Below, piece by piece: positions 10,701-17,069 of a stretch of 43,710 bases of DNA (positions are counted from its first letter, which is position 1; each line of letters opens with the position of its first letter). The stretch comes from an uncultured Verrucomicrobiota bacterium. Its GTDB lineage: Bacteria; Verrucomicrobiota; Verrucomicrobiia; Limisphaerales; UBA1412. The stretch spans positions 1 to 43,710 of the forward strand of contig CALXMK010000024.1 in the NCBI GenBank assembly GCA_944389455.1. The letters are read 5' to 3'. A program made the translations under genes and the position numbers. The notes under the pieces were generated by a model. The model was not told the DNA's origin. It ran no database searches and saw only the letters and a program-made list of their open reading frames with translations.

Positions 10701-10848
10701 CTCCGGTGCTGTGCTGGAGGTTTCATCAGTAGCCACAGGTGGAACTTGGACTCTGGCAGGAGATCCAGCGGAAATCGAAGATGGAACCTATATCTACCGC
10801 CAGCCTCTGACCGAAGCTGCGGCATTCTATCGTCTGGTTGTGGAATAA
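4720..10848 (+). CDS. Giant secreted LamG/Ig-like repeat protein
   Basis: The 2042-residue protein has a clear Sec signal peptide (MNKKLNTMLLLCSLVAV..., cleavage likely after SAMA near residue 25). Six concanavalin-A-like LamG/LamG-like domains follow, at about residues 28-262, 435-667, 768-977, 1080-1303, 1410-1640 and 1745-1967. Five begin with an aYWRlGE / YFRFDD motif and end with (F/Y)(K/R/N)G-(x)-DEpA-f-ALtaEEI. One or two Ig-like domains separate each pair (YQWYKDG, GATN..Y motifs). The last ~65 residues form a beta module ending FYRLVVE, like the gene at 2-1531. Domains 1, 3 and 6 form one subtype, 2 and 5 another, and 4 is divergent. LamG folds commonly bind carbohydrate, so glycan binding or adhesion is likely. 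No catalytic module, anchor or sortase-like signal is seen. Confidence 0.9.
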   Translation: MNKKLNTMLLLCSLVAVSTGSAMAVDYSAVVKSYNPSCYWRLGESSTSEPAVEEIRGRFGDYKVGNTLGLTGAIVGDNNTAVGFTGAVAGDANDSTIIIRDGLDMGTVNELTMICWIKRDGNQINHSQIMMQRPGAGSAATGMTIVNNSQLGYHWLDKDYSWGYTNGPQLPDGSWAFAAISVTSTAATFYVGDMSGNMTSTVNENVHDPVTMTTTFAIGGYADSSSGNGNRCFKGTLDEPAIFPRALTAEEINVIYKAGLNQTVPVTTVTIIPETEVIYAGQATLSGYANGTLPGNWQWSLNGTPIEGATESVLSGVLEAGSYTVTSEGVTSAAFEVLPGKVPTIESDLADCQRYPGGRISFTATMTAGSYPVSWQWSVNGTPIEGATNSSYSLIGLEDSDFGTLSVSATNAEGSSSASAVITKLDLEADSFAEAVMSEHPLAYFRFDDTLDDSFSLLDDQGNYVSGYAMDYAGGNIGYYYGVSSYDQVTGAIKDDLSKAVRFWGSDECYIGTRLQLNGMAQSGFTTMGWIRRDSSMGEFTTRGGYWGQNDLCEFGDGNNTNQIECWCADNLKITGNHNFVDQVWSLVCLTYDGSTLTLYIDGEPIGTANGTLNSAAGTGYYFNIGGGGIFNATGDAFRGEIDEIAFFNEAMTAEKINEFYSKGIYGAGQVPIINTQPESASLYENPDISWTLRASAGGTPPLLYQWYKDGEAIEGATNTTYTASGSAENFGSYYMVVENNFGSAQTQTAVVSERVAAKGSYEEMMMSFGPYAYWRLGEKSGKTAQELISNKHGIYNNQTLGEPGALVNDMDTAVGFNGTNYMTVSGMDLTTNTMSFVAWVKPNNVNDWVQLLFDRGSSAVGMNFVGGGQLGYHWNDSNTTYDYRSGLYVNVGEWNLVALVVEPGKATLYHGDINGLLRSAENAVNHTDGKLTSSFLIGGHADDSSRIFNGVMDEPAVFARALTLEEIRKLYIAGLAGIDVAPEIKVQPEPQAVFVGDSLQFSVSAIGSDPISYQWYKDGVLLEGATNSIMDLNKTFYVDGGEYYCVISNPYGSVTSETVEIGVTYPPYSIDLSGSEYQLVAHASLKNTLAEKVSGSNMEQLGTVPFLSDGPLGGGITVSTDTNSYAVNCLKFPQNITIGQGPLTVSFWTRLHGATPDLPWFSNRDTLNEVYNDGISLSPSSGANGYYFFMKFDDGVNFSGGSYTSTANVLPAEEWHHLVYVLDPTSETMTIFLDGQKHATVDCSNIWLDGGDLDTYNSFMVGQDGTAYYMVQGSFDMEDIGVWTTALSDLDARSIYYAGLNGNSFDELLPDEFPPTIEVNPQDISVYQNDLRQVTFTVSATGTYPMDVVWTKDGEVIEDGDKDDFSLSVYCTEDAVGEYVATLTNEYGTASSQPAVLSFVEPVSPYEEIIVSYNPMAYWRFDDNIAEGVAYDYAGAHHGTYVNFVAEQQIEGGIADNEGGKAIHLNGPAVNEGDLESYVKTPLQLNDFVVDGAYSISGWVRRSTSYGDYTTRGGYFGQNDLLEFGDKNNTNEIEAWMPGTGTIGGVHNFADDEWNLIVLTYEFVNGTNTSTLYVNGRVLSQAVNNVPITATAGTGYYFNIGGGGIFNATGDYFRGDIDDVAVLGTALTAEQVFNLYQFGKYGANTAPSITTQPVGVTGIYVNDGTIELSVKADGTPPLTVEWFLNGESTGLFGETIEIVRSEANMGAWTAQISNSVGSVTSEEALVEFYNPTSDYEAYIASLVPWAYWRLGEAAGASTAMDYAGGYHATNGVNNPVFGVEGAIVNDPNTAASFNGAPYGSATFGLIEAPDLGMVNTSEITMLAWVKRNGDQVAYSPIIFNRAGTGSTTGLNFMEGNTLGYHWNDNSALWSYSSGLVVEDGVWNLVALTVTPTEAVFYLGNSQGELSSVVNTFSHTTTTLSTVFTIGGLRNGQADRQYKGDIDEPAVFNYALSAEEISTIYELGRGGIIPPIPEGPVLAYSIEGDELVLRWAVSSGAVLEVSSVATGGTWTLAGDPAEIEDGTYIYRQPLTEAAAFYRLVVE

Positions 10849-10870
10849 TCAGCTTCAATGAAGCAGAACA

Positions 10871-10898
10871 TAACAGCGACTGTCTTAAGTCGCTGTTA
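10871..10898 (+). terminator. Hairpin 1 after the LamG giant gene
   Basis: The arms TAACAGCGACT (10871-10881) and AGTCGCTGTTA (10888-10898) give a perfect 11-bp stem with a 6-nt loop, 22 bases after the stop. An A-run follows on the plus strand, so it is not a classical T-tailed terminator in that direction. Confidence 0.5.
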
Positions 10899-10905
10899 AA
10901 ATTCA

Positions 10906-10943
10906 GACGGTCTGTCATCATCTGAGAAGTGAGACAGGCCGTC
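10906..10943. repeat. Hairpin 2 in the parS gap
   Basis: The inverted repeat GACGGTCTGTC (10906-10916) / GACAGGCCGTC (10933-10943) has one G.T pair and a 16-nt loop. No T-run follows. It is the middle of three consecutive hairpins between the LamG gene and parS. Confidence 0.5.
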
Positions 10944-10952
10944 AAGAGAGAG

Positions 10953-10991
10953 AATCCATCCTTTTCTTTAAACAGAGAAGGATGGATTTTT
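10953..10991 (+). terminator. Rho-independent terminator (hairpin 3) of the LamG giant gene
   Basis: AATCCATCCTT (10953-10963) pairs with AAGGATGGATT (10978-10988) and runs directly into a T-run (10987-10991). This is the best classical terminator of the three hairpins. It is probably the transcript end for the 4720-10848 gene. Confidence 0.75.
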
Positions 10992-11025
10992 AGTTGAATT
11001 GAAAGGAGGAGAATAGGCAGGAAAA

Positions 11026-11041
11026 TGTTCCACGTGAAACA
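11026..11041. promoter_or_regulatory. parS: parS centromere site (ParB binding)
   Basis: The 16 bases TGTTCCACGTGAAACA match the conserved bacterial chromosomal parS consensus (TGTTNCACGTGAAACA) exactly. The flanks extend the symmetry to a 24-bp imperfect palindrome (11022-11045, AAAA...TTTT outside) with one mismatched pair. It lies outside genes, in the gap between two convergent genes. ParB (Spo0J) loads here as a CTP-dependent clamp and recruits SMC and ParA for origin segregation. parS sites cluster near oriC, so this part of the window is probably origin-proximal (inference). ParA/ParB genes are not in the window. Confidence 0.88.
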
Positions 11042-11045
11042 TTTT

Positions 11046-11354
11046 TACTCTTTAGTATAGAAATAGTTTTTGAGGGAAGATTGATGAGGCAGCAGACTTG
11101 TGCTGAACTAAAAGAAGAGAAGATAGATTTTCCTAGAAAGCAGATCCTCATAATCAAGGGGGAGCGTTTTCTCTTTTAAGTTCATGTGCTATTTCTCAGA
11201 AAAGAAAAAGATAATCTTTTGAATTGATAGAAAATTCCGGATAGCTTTGCTGCAAGCTCTTTTCATTCCTATGAATTTTTTTGTTTATTGTCACCGAATA
11301 CCCGCCGTTTTGTAAAAGTGAGAAGGGTGGAATTCTACATTAGAGAAGAGAGGA
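11046..11354. other. AT-rich convergent gap beyond parS
   Basis: This is non-coding sequence between parS and the 3' end of the minus-strand GYF gene. I see no ORF, no RNA gene and no strong hairpin with a T-run for the minus-strand gene. Confidence 0.4.
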
Positions 11355-12341
11355 TTAAGAATCGGAAGAGAAGTTCGTTAGTTTGATAGAGTTGCGGCTA
11401 AATACCCATAGATAAGCAAATACATTGATAGCCAGAGCGATTGGTATAGTTATTACGAGGCCGATTCCAAATAAAAGTATTCCGGAGAGAGCAAATAATA
11501 AAAGCAGAATACAGAAGAACAGCATAGAAAGGCCTTTACTGAAGACGGCCTGTACGCTTAGAAGAATGGCATTGATGAAAGTGATACGTTTGTCGACTAA
11601 AAGATTGATAGAGTAGAAAGAATAGAAGTAGATTAGAAAAGAGAAGACTATACTGATGTTGTTTTTTAACATTAAAAACACAATTGCAGGAAAAGTTTGT
11701 AGAAGACTAAGGCCAATGAGCTGAGTCCATGCACGGCTTAATCCGTGGATAAAATCGAAAATGGAGACAGATTTATGTGAGCGAAATTGTTTTATGATAA
11801 GCCAGCTGAAAGCTCCGATGAGAAGAAGTGATGAATAGTTGGCCAGAAATTGAATGATGAGCACATGTGCGGCTTTTGAAGAGAGGGTGAGAAGGTATAA
11901 ATTTAGATATTGGATGCAAAAAAAGAGGATAAAACAGGTCAAGTACGCAAAAATCCCTTGACGAAGAAGCCTGTCATACCAGAAGAAGCCGGCATGAAAC
12001 CAAGAGCTGATTTCCACTTGGAAGTCTTCCACAGTGATTCCGCCGTCTTCTTCCTGATAATCGGAGTATTGATTGAGGTTATTGGTATCTTTCTCAGAAG
12101 AGTCTTCTCGGGGAGGGTGATTTTGTGACTCGTTTCCTTTTTCGGATTGCTGAGTAGAATCAGCAGATTGGTTGGGAAGAACAATGCCGGGGATATTGCG
12201 GATCGGGATCCAGTTTTTATTGCCTTTCCACCAGACGAGAGCATTTTCAGAAATTTCTCCGTTATAGAGTTTTTGTTGGATAACTTCTAAAGAATAGGGT
12301 CCTTCTTTTCGATTGTTCTGAGCAACGTAGATTTTAAGCAT
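11355..12341 (-). CDS. GYF-domain multispanning membrane protein
   Basis: The 328-residue protein has two parts. Residues 1-55 form a GYF_2-type domain (EGPYSLEVIQQKL, then LVWWKGNKNWIPI), a small fold thought to bind proline-rich peptides or act as an adaptor. A charged, low-complexity linker follows (about 58-105, rich in Ser, Gln, Glu, Asn). About six hydrophobic segments fill residues 125-315, arranged like DUF-type integral membrane proteins found next to GYF_2 domains in Verrucomicrobia and Planctomycetes. The domain is presumably cytoplasmic, since no signal peptide precedes it. The gene starts 30 bases after the fba terminator and so is its own unit. Its 3' end faces the parS gap. Function is unknown. 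Confidence 0.75.
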   Translation of the reverse strand: MLKIYVAQNNRKEGPYSLEVIQQKLYNGEISENALVWWKGNKNWIPIRNIPGIVLPNQSADSTQQSEKGNESQNHPPREDSSEKDTNNLNQYSDYQEEDGGITVEDFQVEISSWFHAGFFWYDRLLRQGIFAYLTCFILFFCIQYLNLYLLTLSSKAAHVLIIQFLANYSSLLLIGAFSWLIIKQFRSHKSVSIFDFIHGLSRAWTQLIGLSLLQTFPAIVFLMLKNNISIVFSFLIYFYSFYSINLLVDKRITFINAILLSVQAVFSKGLSMLFFCILLLLFALSGILLFGIGLVITIPIALAINVFAYLWVFSRNSIKLTNFSSDS

Positions 12342-12371
12342 GGTGTAGAAAATGTATGGAAAGGAATTAGA

Positions 12372-12411
12372 AAAGAGCTCCGGTTCTCAAGATGGGAAAC
12401 CGGAGCTCTTT
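12372..12411 (-). terminator. fba: Terminator of fba
   Basis: AAAGAGCTCCGGTT (12372-12385) and AACCGGAGCTCTTT (12398-12411) make a perfect 14-bp stem with a 12-nt loop that can pair further. On the minus strand it ends TTTT. It lies 38 bases past the fba stop and just before the GYF gene start. Confidence 0.85.
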
Positions 12412-12448
12412 GTTCAAATCTTTACTTTATTTAGAAATAATATTCGAT

Positions 12449-13411
12449 TTAGTCAAAAGCGTGACCGGCGCAGCAGAGTACGTCACGGACCTTGTGACGG
12501 ACAAGCTTCTTGACTTCTTCTCTGGCAGGACCGAGGTATTTACGAGGATCGAATTCTTTCGGAGTCTCGCTGAATACGCGGCGAATACCGGCGGTCAGAG
12601 CCATACGCAGGTCAGTATCGATGTTTACTTTGGCGCAACCGGTGCGGCGAGCGACTTCAATATCGCTTTCAGGTACCCCTTGTGCATTAGCCATTGCTCC
12701 ACCGTACTTGTTGATTTCGGCAACCAAGTATTGAGGAACGGAGGAAGCACCGTGAAGAACCAGAGGATAGTCTCCTAAGTTGGCTTCCATGAGGGCAGCT
12801 TTGATGGCTTTGAGCCTTTCCAGATCGAGGTGCTGCTCTCCGGAAAATTTATAAGCGCCATGAGAGTTGCCGATAGCTACAGCCAGAGAGTCGGCTCCGG
12901 TGGCTTTTACGAATTCAACGGCTTCGGCAGGACGAGTGTAAACACCGGATTTATTGAATTCACCGGATTCTTCACCGTCATCATGCTGAGAACCGACGAG
13001 CTTACCCAGCTCGGCTTCGACCACTGCATTGTGGGCATGAGCATATTCCACCACTTTCTTGGTCAGAGCAATATTTTCTTCAAAGGGCAGGTGGCTGCCG
13101 TCGATCATAACACTGGTGAAACCTTCGTCGATACAGTCTTTGCAGAGTTCAAAGCTGTCACCGTGATCCAGATGAACAGCAATGGGAATATTGGAAAGAC
13201 TGATAGCAGCTTCGATAAGCTTCTTCAGATAAACAGGGTTGGCATAGCTGCGAGCGCCTTTGGAAATCTGGAGAATAAGAGGAGCTTTTTCTTCTTCGCA
13301 CGCAGCAACAATGCCTTGTACGAGTTCCATGTTATTAACGTTAAAAGCGCCAAGAGCATATTTCCCTTTTAGGGCCTTGGCAAACAGATCTTTTGTAGTA
13401 GTTAACGGCAT
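12449..13411 (-). CDS. fba: Class II fructose-bisphosphate aldolase
   Basis: The 320-residue enzyme begins MPLTTTKDLFAKAL. It catalyses cleavage or condensation of fructose 1,6-bisphosphate with dihydroxyacetone phosphate and glyceraldehyde 3-phosphate (glycolysis/gluconeogenesis, cytoplasm). Class II signatures are visible: GAFNVNNMELVQ near the N-terminus, the metal and catalytic region HLDHGDSFELCKDCI near residue 82 with DGSHLPFEENI after it, AVAIGNSHGAYKF, and the phosphate-binding LHGASSVP. The frame stays open 19 codons further upstream (to 13468). That extension is unlike the family and overlaps a GC-rich inverted repeat, so I take the internal ATG. No Shine-Dalgarno is evident. The gene is monocistronic, with the tol-pal terminator upstream and its own terminator downstream. 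Confidence 0.95.
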   Translation of the reverse strand: MPLTTTKDLFAKALKGKYALGAFNVNNMELVQGIVAACEEEKAPLILQISKGARSYANPVYLKKLIEAAISLSNIPIAVHLDHGDSFELCKDCIDEGFTSVMIDGSHLPFEENIALTKKVVEYAHAHNAVVEAELGKLVGSQHDDGEESGEFNKSGVYTRPAEAVEFVKATGADSLAVAIGNSHGAYKFSGEQHLDLERLKAIKAALMEANLGDYPLVLHGASSVPQYLVAEINKYGGAMANAQGVPESDIEVARRTGCAKVNIDTDLRMALTAGIRRVFSETPKEFDPRKYLGPAREEVKKLVRHKVRDVLCCAGHAFD

Positions 13412-13642
13412 ATTTATAAACTTATTAAAACAGCCACGCACAGCGTGCGCTACTCCAATATTACACATCAGAAGAAAAAAAGAAAATAAAAAGTGATTTA
13501 TTTTAGAGGAAGAGCTGCTATTAAAACTTATTAGTTCTGAAAACCTTTGGATTTTCCTTAAAGGCTATTTAAGGGATAAAAAGATATGAATCAGCTTTTG
13601 TTTAGATGGAGGCAGGAAGGCAAGGAGGAGGTGGAGAAAATA

Positions 13643-13670
13643 AAAAGAGCCCTTGGAAAAGGGCTCTTTT
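13643..13670 (-). terminator. pal: Terminator of the tol-pal operon
   Basis: AAAAGAGCCC (13643-13652) pairs perfectly with GGGCTCTTTT (13661-13670) around an 8-nt loop. On the minus strand a T-rich tail follows. It sits 39 bases past the pal stop. The plus-strand side also ends TTTT. Confidence 0.9.
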
Positions 13671-13708
13671 GGATTTGAAATAATTTATTTTTAAATCATG
13701 TGTTTGGG

Positions 13709-14443
13709 TTATTCCGCAAGTGTAGCTTCAGGAGTTTGAGCTCCAAGCAGAACAAATTCAGCTCTGCGGTTGGCGGCATAGGCTTCATTATTTTGAGCGT
13801 TAATAGCGGGGCGGACTTCTCCATAAGAAATAGTTTGAGCACGGTTTTTATTAAGTCCTGCTTTCCCCAGAGCTTCAAGAGCAGAAGCGGCTCGGCGCTG
13901 ACCAAGAGATTGATTGTATTCTTCAGTTCCGCGTTCATCGCAGTGCCCTTCAATCAAAAGAGCACAATCGGTATGGATATTGAGATAATCTGCTATAGCT
14001 TGAATGTTTGCCATATCCGATGGACGGACCAGTGTGCTGTCGAAATCGAAGTGAATAGTGTATGCCTTAAAGGCATCACGATCCATAGGTCTGCCCATGA
14101 AGTACTCTCTTCTGGCTTTCTCTGCTTCAGGGGAAATATCATCTTCTTCGATTGCAGGTACATTATCTACTTGCGGGAGATTATTTCCAGTGGATGGATC
14201 TTCCGGAGTATCCAGAGGAATACCGGATCCGCTGTTACTAGACCAATTATTGGAAGGAGATATAGGAGAGGTCGTATTTTCAGAGTCGGAACCGAGGGTT
14301 GGATCCGTAGTCTGAGCTTGACCAATCCTGGGATTCATGGTTGGTATTTGAACGACACCCGGCTTGGGGTTTTTACACCCAGAAGTCAGTGAAACAGCCA
14401 TCACAACAGTTATGGCCAGAAGAGATACTACGGTTTTCTTCAT
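13709..14443 (-). CDS. pal: Peptidoglycan-associated lipoprotein Pal
   Basis: The 244-residue protein starts with a lipoprotein signal peptide whose lipobox reads LTSGC, with Cys near residue 23. A Pro/Ser/Asn-rich linker leads to an OmpA-like peptidoglycan-binding domain (about 125-235). Its classic motifs are FDFDSTLVRPSD, IEGHCDERGTEEYNQSLGQRR and NRRAEFVL. Pal is anchored in the outer membrane inner leaflet, binds meso-DAP peptidoglycan and exchanges with TolB during envelope constriction. It is the last gene of the tolQ-R-A-B-pal operon, 38 bases after tolB, and is followed by a strong terminator. The linker is longer than in E. coli Pal (173 aa), which accounts for most of the extra length. 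No CpoB/YbgF follows. Confidence 0.95.
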   Translation of the reverse strand: MKKTVVSLLAITVVMAVSLTSGCKNPKPGVVQIPTMNPRIGQAQTTDPTLGSDSENTTSPISPSNNWSSNSGSGIPLDTPEDPSTGNNLPQVDNVPAIEEDDISPEAEKARREYFMGRPMDRDAFKAYTIHFDFDSTLVRPSDMANIQAIADYLNIHTDCALLIEGHCDERGTEEYNQSLGQRRAASALEALGKAGLNKNRAQTISYGEVRPAINAQNNEAYAANRRAEFVLLGAQTPEATLAE

Positions 14444-14481
14444 ATTTATTATTCAGTTTTTAATTTCTAAATATTTAAAAG

Positions 14482-15687
14482 TTATCGAGACCAACACGCT
14501 TGAGATGCATTGCCGGCAATACTAGTGATAGTCTTAGTTTTTTTAGTCGGAACGTCAAGCATAACAAGTGAACTTTTTTTATCCTTTTTACGATGGAAAA
14601 TTAAAGTTCTTGAATTTGGGGCCCAACAGGGGGCTTCCCCTTCTGCCAGAACTTCAACCATTCCCCCTTCTGCAGGAACTATGCAGATCTGGAAAGAGCG
14701 GCGTGTAGTAGTGGTAAAGGCAATATATTTGCCGTCCGGAGACCAGTTGGGTTCAGTAGCTGATCCGACGCCAGAGGTGATAATCCGTTTAGGGGTTCCC
14801 CCATCGGGAGAGATGATATAGAGTTTGGCTGAGCCGCTGGCTCGGCTACTGTAGCAGATATATTTGCCGTCCGGAGACCAGCAGGGAGAAGATTCATCGG
14901 CCTGGGTTTTTGTTAGACGTTTAAGATTTGAGCCGTCAATATCGGCTACATAAAGATCGGGACTGCCGCTACGGCTGATAATCATGGCGATTTGGGTCCC
15001 ATCAGGGGAGACAGAAGGACTGGTATTGAGTCCTAAATAGTTAGCAATAATCGTCCGTTTACCGGTATAAAGTTCTTGTTTATAAATGTCTGGATTGAGA
15101 GCTCTATAAGAACAATAAAAGAGAGAAGATTTATCCGGCCCCCAGGTTAGCGCACGAATTAAGCTGCCGTCTCGAGTAACTTGCTGTGGATTATGTCCGT
15201 CGAAATCGGAGATAAAGATCTCGTTTTTGTCCAAGTCCGTATTAATACAATAAGCTATTTTTTGATTAAAAATAGCATCTTGCCCGGTGATTACTTTAAT
15301 AATATCGGCGGCGTAGGCATGGACGAGAGCTCTATCGGTACCGTTTTTATAAGAACGATGGAAAAAGGTTATTTCACCAGTTTGATCGGTAAGTTTGCCG
15401 GTAATTCCCGAGTCACTAGAGGCTTGTGCGATATACAGAGCTTTCTCAGAGGAGACCAAGTCGCATCCACTTATTTCCAGATCAAATTTCAGAATTTTGA
15501 AAGCTTCTCCAGCCAAGCCTGAAACATGAATAGGAATTGGTGCAGAAGTCATTGTTGCTGTACGAGTAATCTGAAGTTCTCCACTGCTTTCTTGTGCAAA
15601 GCTGTGGAGTGGAATCAAAAGTATTCCCAAAACCAGAGCAAGAGCTGGATTGAGAAGCCGGATGAAACGTTTTTTAATATTTATCAT
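14482..15687 (-). CDS. tolB: Tol-Pal system beta-propeller protein TolB
   Basis: The 401-residue protein has an N-terminal signal peptide (hydrophobic LALVLGILLIPLHSFAQ, cleavage near residue 31), an N-terminal alpha/beta domain and a six-bladed propeller of PD40/WD40-like repeats. Blades show the recurring SPDGKYI(A/C) and GG(T/M)P motifs at roughly residues 235-390. Two blades are near-identical at DNA level around 14727 and 14859 (shared TTTGCCGTCCGGAGACCA). TolB is periplasmic and links TolA and Pal. The gene sits 24 bases after tolA and 38 bases before pal, so it is co-transcribed. Length and order are typical of the family. Assignment is secure from context and repeats together. Confidence 0.92.
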   Translation of the reverse strand: MINIKKRFIRLLNPALALVLGILLIPLHSFAQESSGELQITRTATMTSAPIPIHVSGLAGEAFKILKFDLEISGCDLVSSEKALYIAQASSDSGITGKLTDQTGEITFFHRSYKNGTDRALVHAYAADIIKVITGQDAIFNQKIAYCINTDLDKNEIFISDFDGHNPQQVTRDGSLIRALTWGPDKSSLFYCSYRALNPDIYKQELYTGKRTIIANYLGLNTSPSVSPDGTQIAMIISRSGSPDLYVADIDGSNLKRLTKTQADESSPCWSPDGKYICYSSRASGSAKLYIISPDGGTPKRIITSGVGSATEPNWSPDGKYIAFTTTTRRSFQICIVPAEGGMVEVLAEGEAPCWAPNSRTLIFHRKKDKKSSLVMLDVPTKKTKTITSIAGNASQACWSR

Positions 15688-15711
15688 GTGTTTAAAATAA
15701 GTTAAAGTGAA

Positions 15712-16647
15712 TCAATCTGTATCTATTCCTCTAAGAGAGAAGTGAATTGTATAGGTTCGAGTAGTATCTTTGCTGGATTTAGGAAAAGGAGGAACTTTAA
15801 TAATAGTATCCAGAACTTTTTGAACACTTTCATCCAGACTGGCATCTCCCGAGTATTTGGTGATTCTGGACGATTGGATTGTACCGTTCCGAAGGATAAC
15901 AATTTTGGCTGTGGTTTGTAGGTTTGGATTTTTAAGACTGCTAGGGCTGACCCAAGCATTGTTGTAGCGGGAACGAATGATTTGTCCGTAATTGGCAACG
16001 GCTAATCCTGAGCCTGATCCATCTCCGTTGCCAAGAGATGCGCTGCGGATAGAGGTGCTGCTGGCAATACTGTGGTTACTGGAAGAGTATTCATCATTTT
16101 GATCAGAGATGGAATTCTTAGCGCCGGAGATAGCTTCAAGAAGAGCATTGCGCTGTGCAAGAGCTTCTTTTTCGGCTTGTTCTGCGGCTTGCTTTGCTTC
16201 AAGATCCTCAAGAGAGATTTCTTTTAGCTGACGAGGTTTTGTTTTAGTAGGAGTGACTGTTTTTTCCTTAGGTTTAGAAGAAGGTGTTGAAGCTGTATTG
16301 GGTTTCGGAGTCTGTTTTTTGGGTTTAGGTTGACTGACCTTGGGTTTTGGTGTTTGGGTATTCTTTTTAATTATGGGGTTAGCTGTTTCCTTTTTAGGGG
16401 GAGCAGGAGTTTGGATTTGAGGAGCAGGCTGAGGTTCAGGACTGCCACCAGGATTGTAAAGTAATTCATCTACGATTGTTTGCGGTATTTGCTGAATGAT
16501 AGGCAGGTTAGCCTGACGTTCGGGCTTATTTCGGTTCTTTTGTTCAGTAAATGGATTAAGTGCGAAAACAGAACCAGCAAAGATAACGCCGATGATTGAA
16601 GCATGAATCAAAAGAGAGCAGATGAAACATTTGTTTTGAGTTGTCAT
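15712..16647 (-). CDS. tolA: TolA/TonB-like energy-transducing protein
   Basis: The 311-residue protein has one N-terminal membrane segment (about 10-31), a long Pro/Lys/Gln/Thr-rich periplasmic stretch (about 45-150), an Ala/Glu/Gln coiled segment (about 150-175), a Ser-rich linker and a C-terminal TonB/TolA-like domain (about 225-305, with AWVSPSSL and the SLDESVQKVL / VPPFP motif). The position between tolR and tolB fits TolA, which couples the TolQR proton motor to TolB-Pal. The PK-rich spacer is more TonB-like than the Ala-rich helix of E. coli TolA. The start ATG overlaps the end of tolR by 4 bases, showing translational coupling. Confidence 0.88.
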   Translation of the reverse strand: MTTQNKCFICSLLIHASIIGVIFAGSVFALNPFTEQKNRNKPERQANLPIIQQIPQTIVDELLYNPGGSPEPQPAPQIQTPAPPKKETANPIIKKNTQTPKPKVSQPKPKKQTPKPNTASTPSSKPKEKTVTPTKTKPRQLKEISLEDLEAKQAAEQAEKEALAQRNALLEAISGAKNSISDQNDEYSSSNHSIASSTSIRSASLGNGDGSGSGLAVANYGQIIRSRYNNAWVSPSSLKNPNLQTTAKIVILRNGTIQSSRITKYSGDASLDESVQKVLDTIIKVPPFPKSSKDTTRTYTIHFSLRGIDTD

Positions 16648-17069
16648 GGAGTATGAGGTTCAAATTCGGTTTGCAGAGAGAGGGAGGTTAATCCCATTTT
16701 TTGACATCGATCTACAACAGAGGCGACGATGCCATAGTCGGTTTTTTCATCCGCGCGGATATGGATAATTAATTTAGGATTAGTCTGGTATTGAAGTTGG
16801 AGTGTATTGGCCAGTTGGTCAAGGGTAACCGGACGCTTTTCCAGATAGAAGACTCCTTGCGGAGTAATTTCCACAGTAGCGACGTCCTCAGGCTTGGCAG
16901 GGGTTTCATCCAGTTCTCCTCCGCTGGGCAGATCTAATTTAATGCTTTGCTCTAAAAGAGGCGTCGTGATAACAAAAATGATCAGGAGTACAAAAGTCAA
17001 ATCCATCAGCGGAACAAGATTAATTTCACTGAAGTGGCTTAGGGAACTATTTTTGGAAAAGCGTCTCAT
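16644..17069 (-). CDS. tolR: TolR/ExbD-type proton channel subunit
   Basis: The 141-residue protein matches the biopolymer transport ExbD/TolR family. A short basic cytoplasmic N-terminus leads to the motif INLVPLMDLTFVLLIIFVITTP, in which the single membrane helix carries the essential Asp (MD-L-TFVLLIIF, about residue 23). A periplasmic domain with the conserved (V)TLDQLANTLQ and LIIHIRADEKTDYGIVASVVD segments follows. It forms the proton-conducting stator with TolQ in the inner membrane. It overlaps tolQ and tolA by 4 bases each (ATGA-type junctions), so stoichiometry is probably coupled. In this context TolR is a better name than ExbD. Confidence 0.93.
   Translation of the reverse strand: MRRFSKNSSLSHFSEINLVPLMDLTFVLLIIFVITTPLLEQSIKLDLPSGGELDETPAKPEDVATVEITPQGVFYLEKRPVTLDQLANTLQLQYQTNPKLIIHIRADEKTDYGIVASVVDRCQKMGLTSLSLQTEFEPHTP

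Noticed and set aside
13412..13468. 19-codon N-terminal extension of fba
   Set aside because: It overlaps a GC-rich inverted repeat, is unlike the family, and the internal ATG gives the canonical MPLTTTKDLF start.
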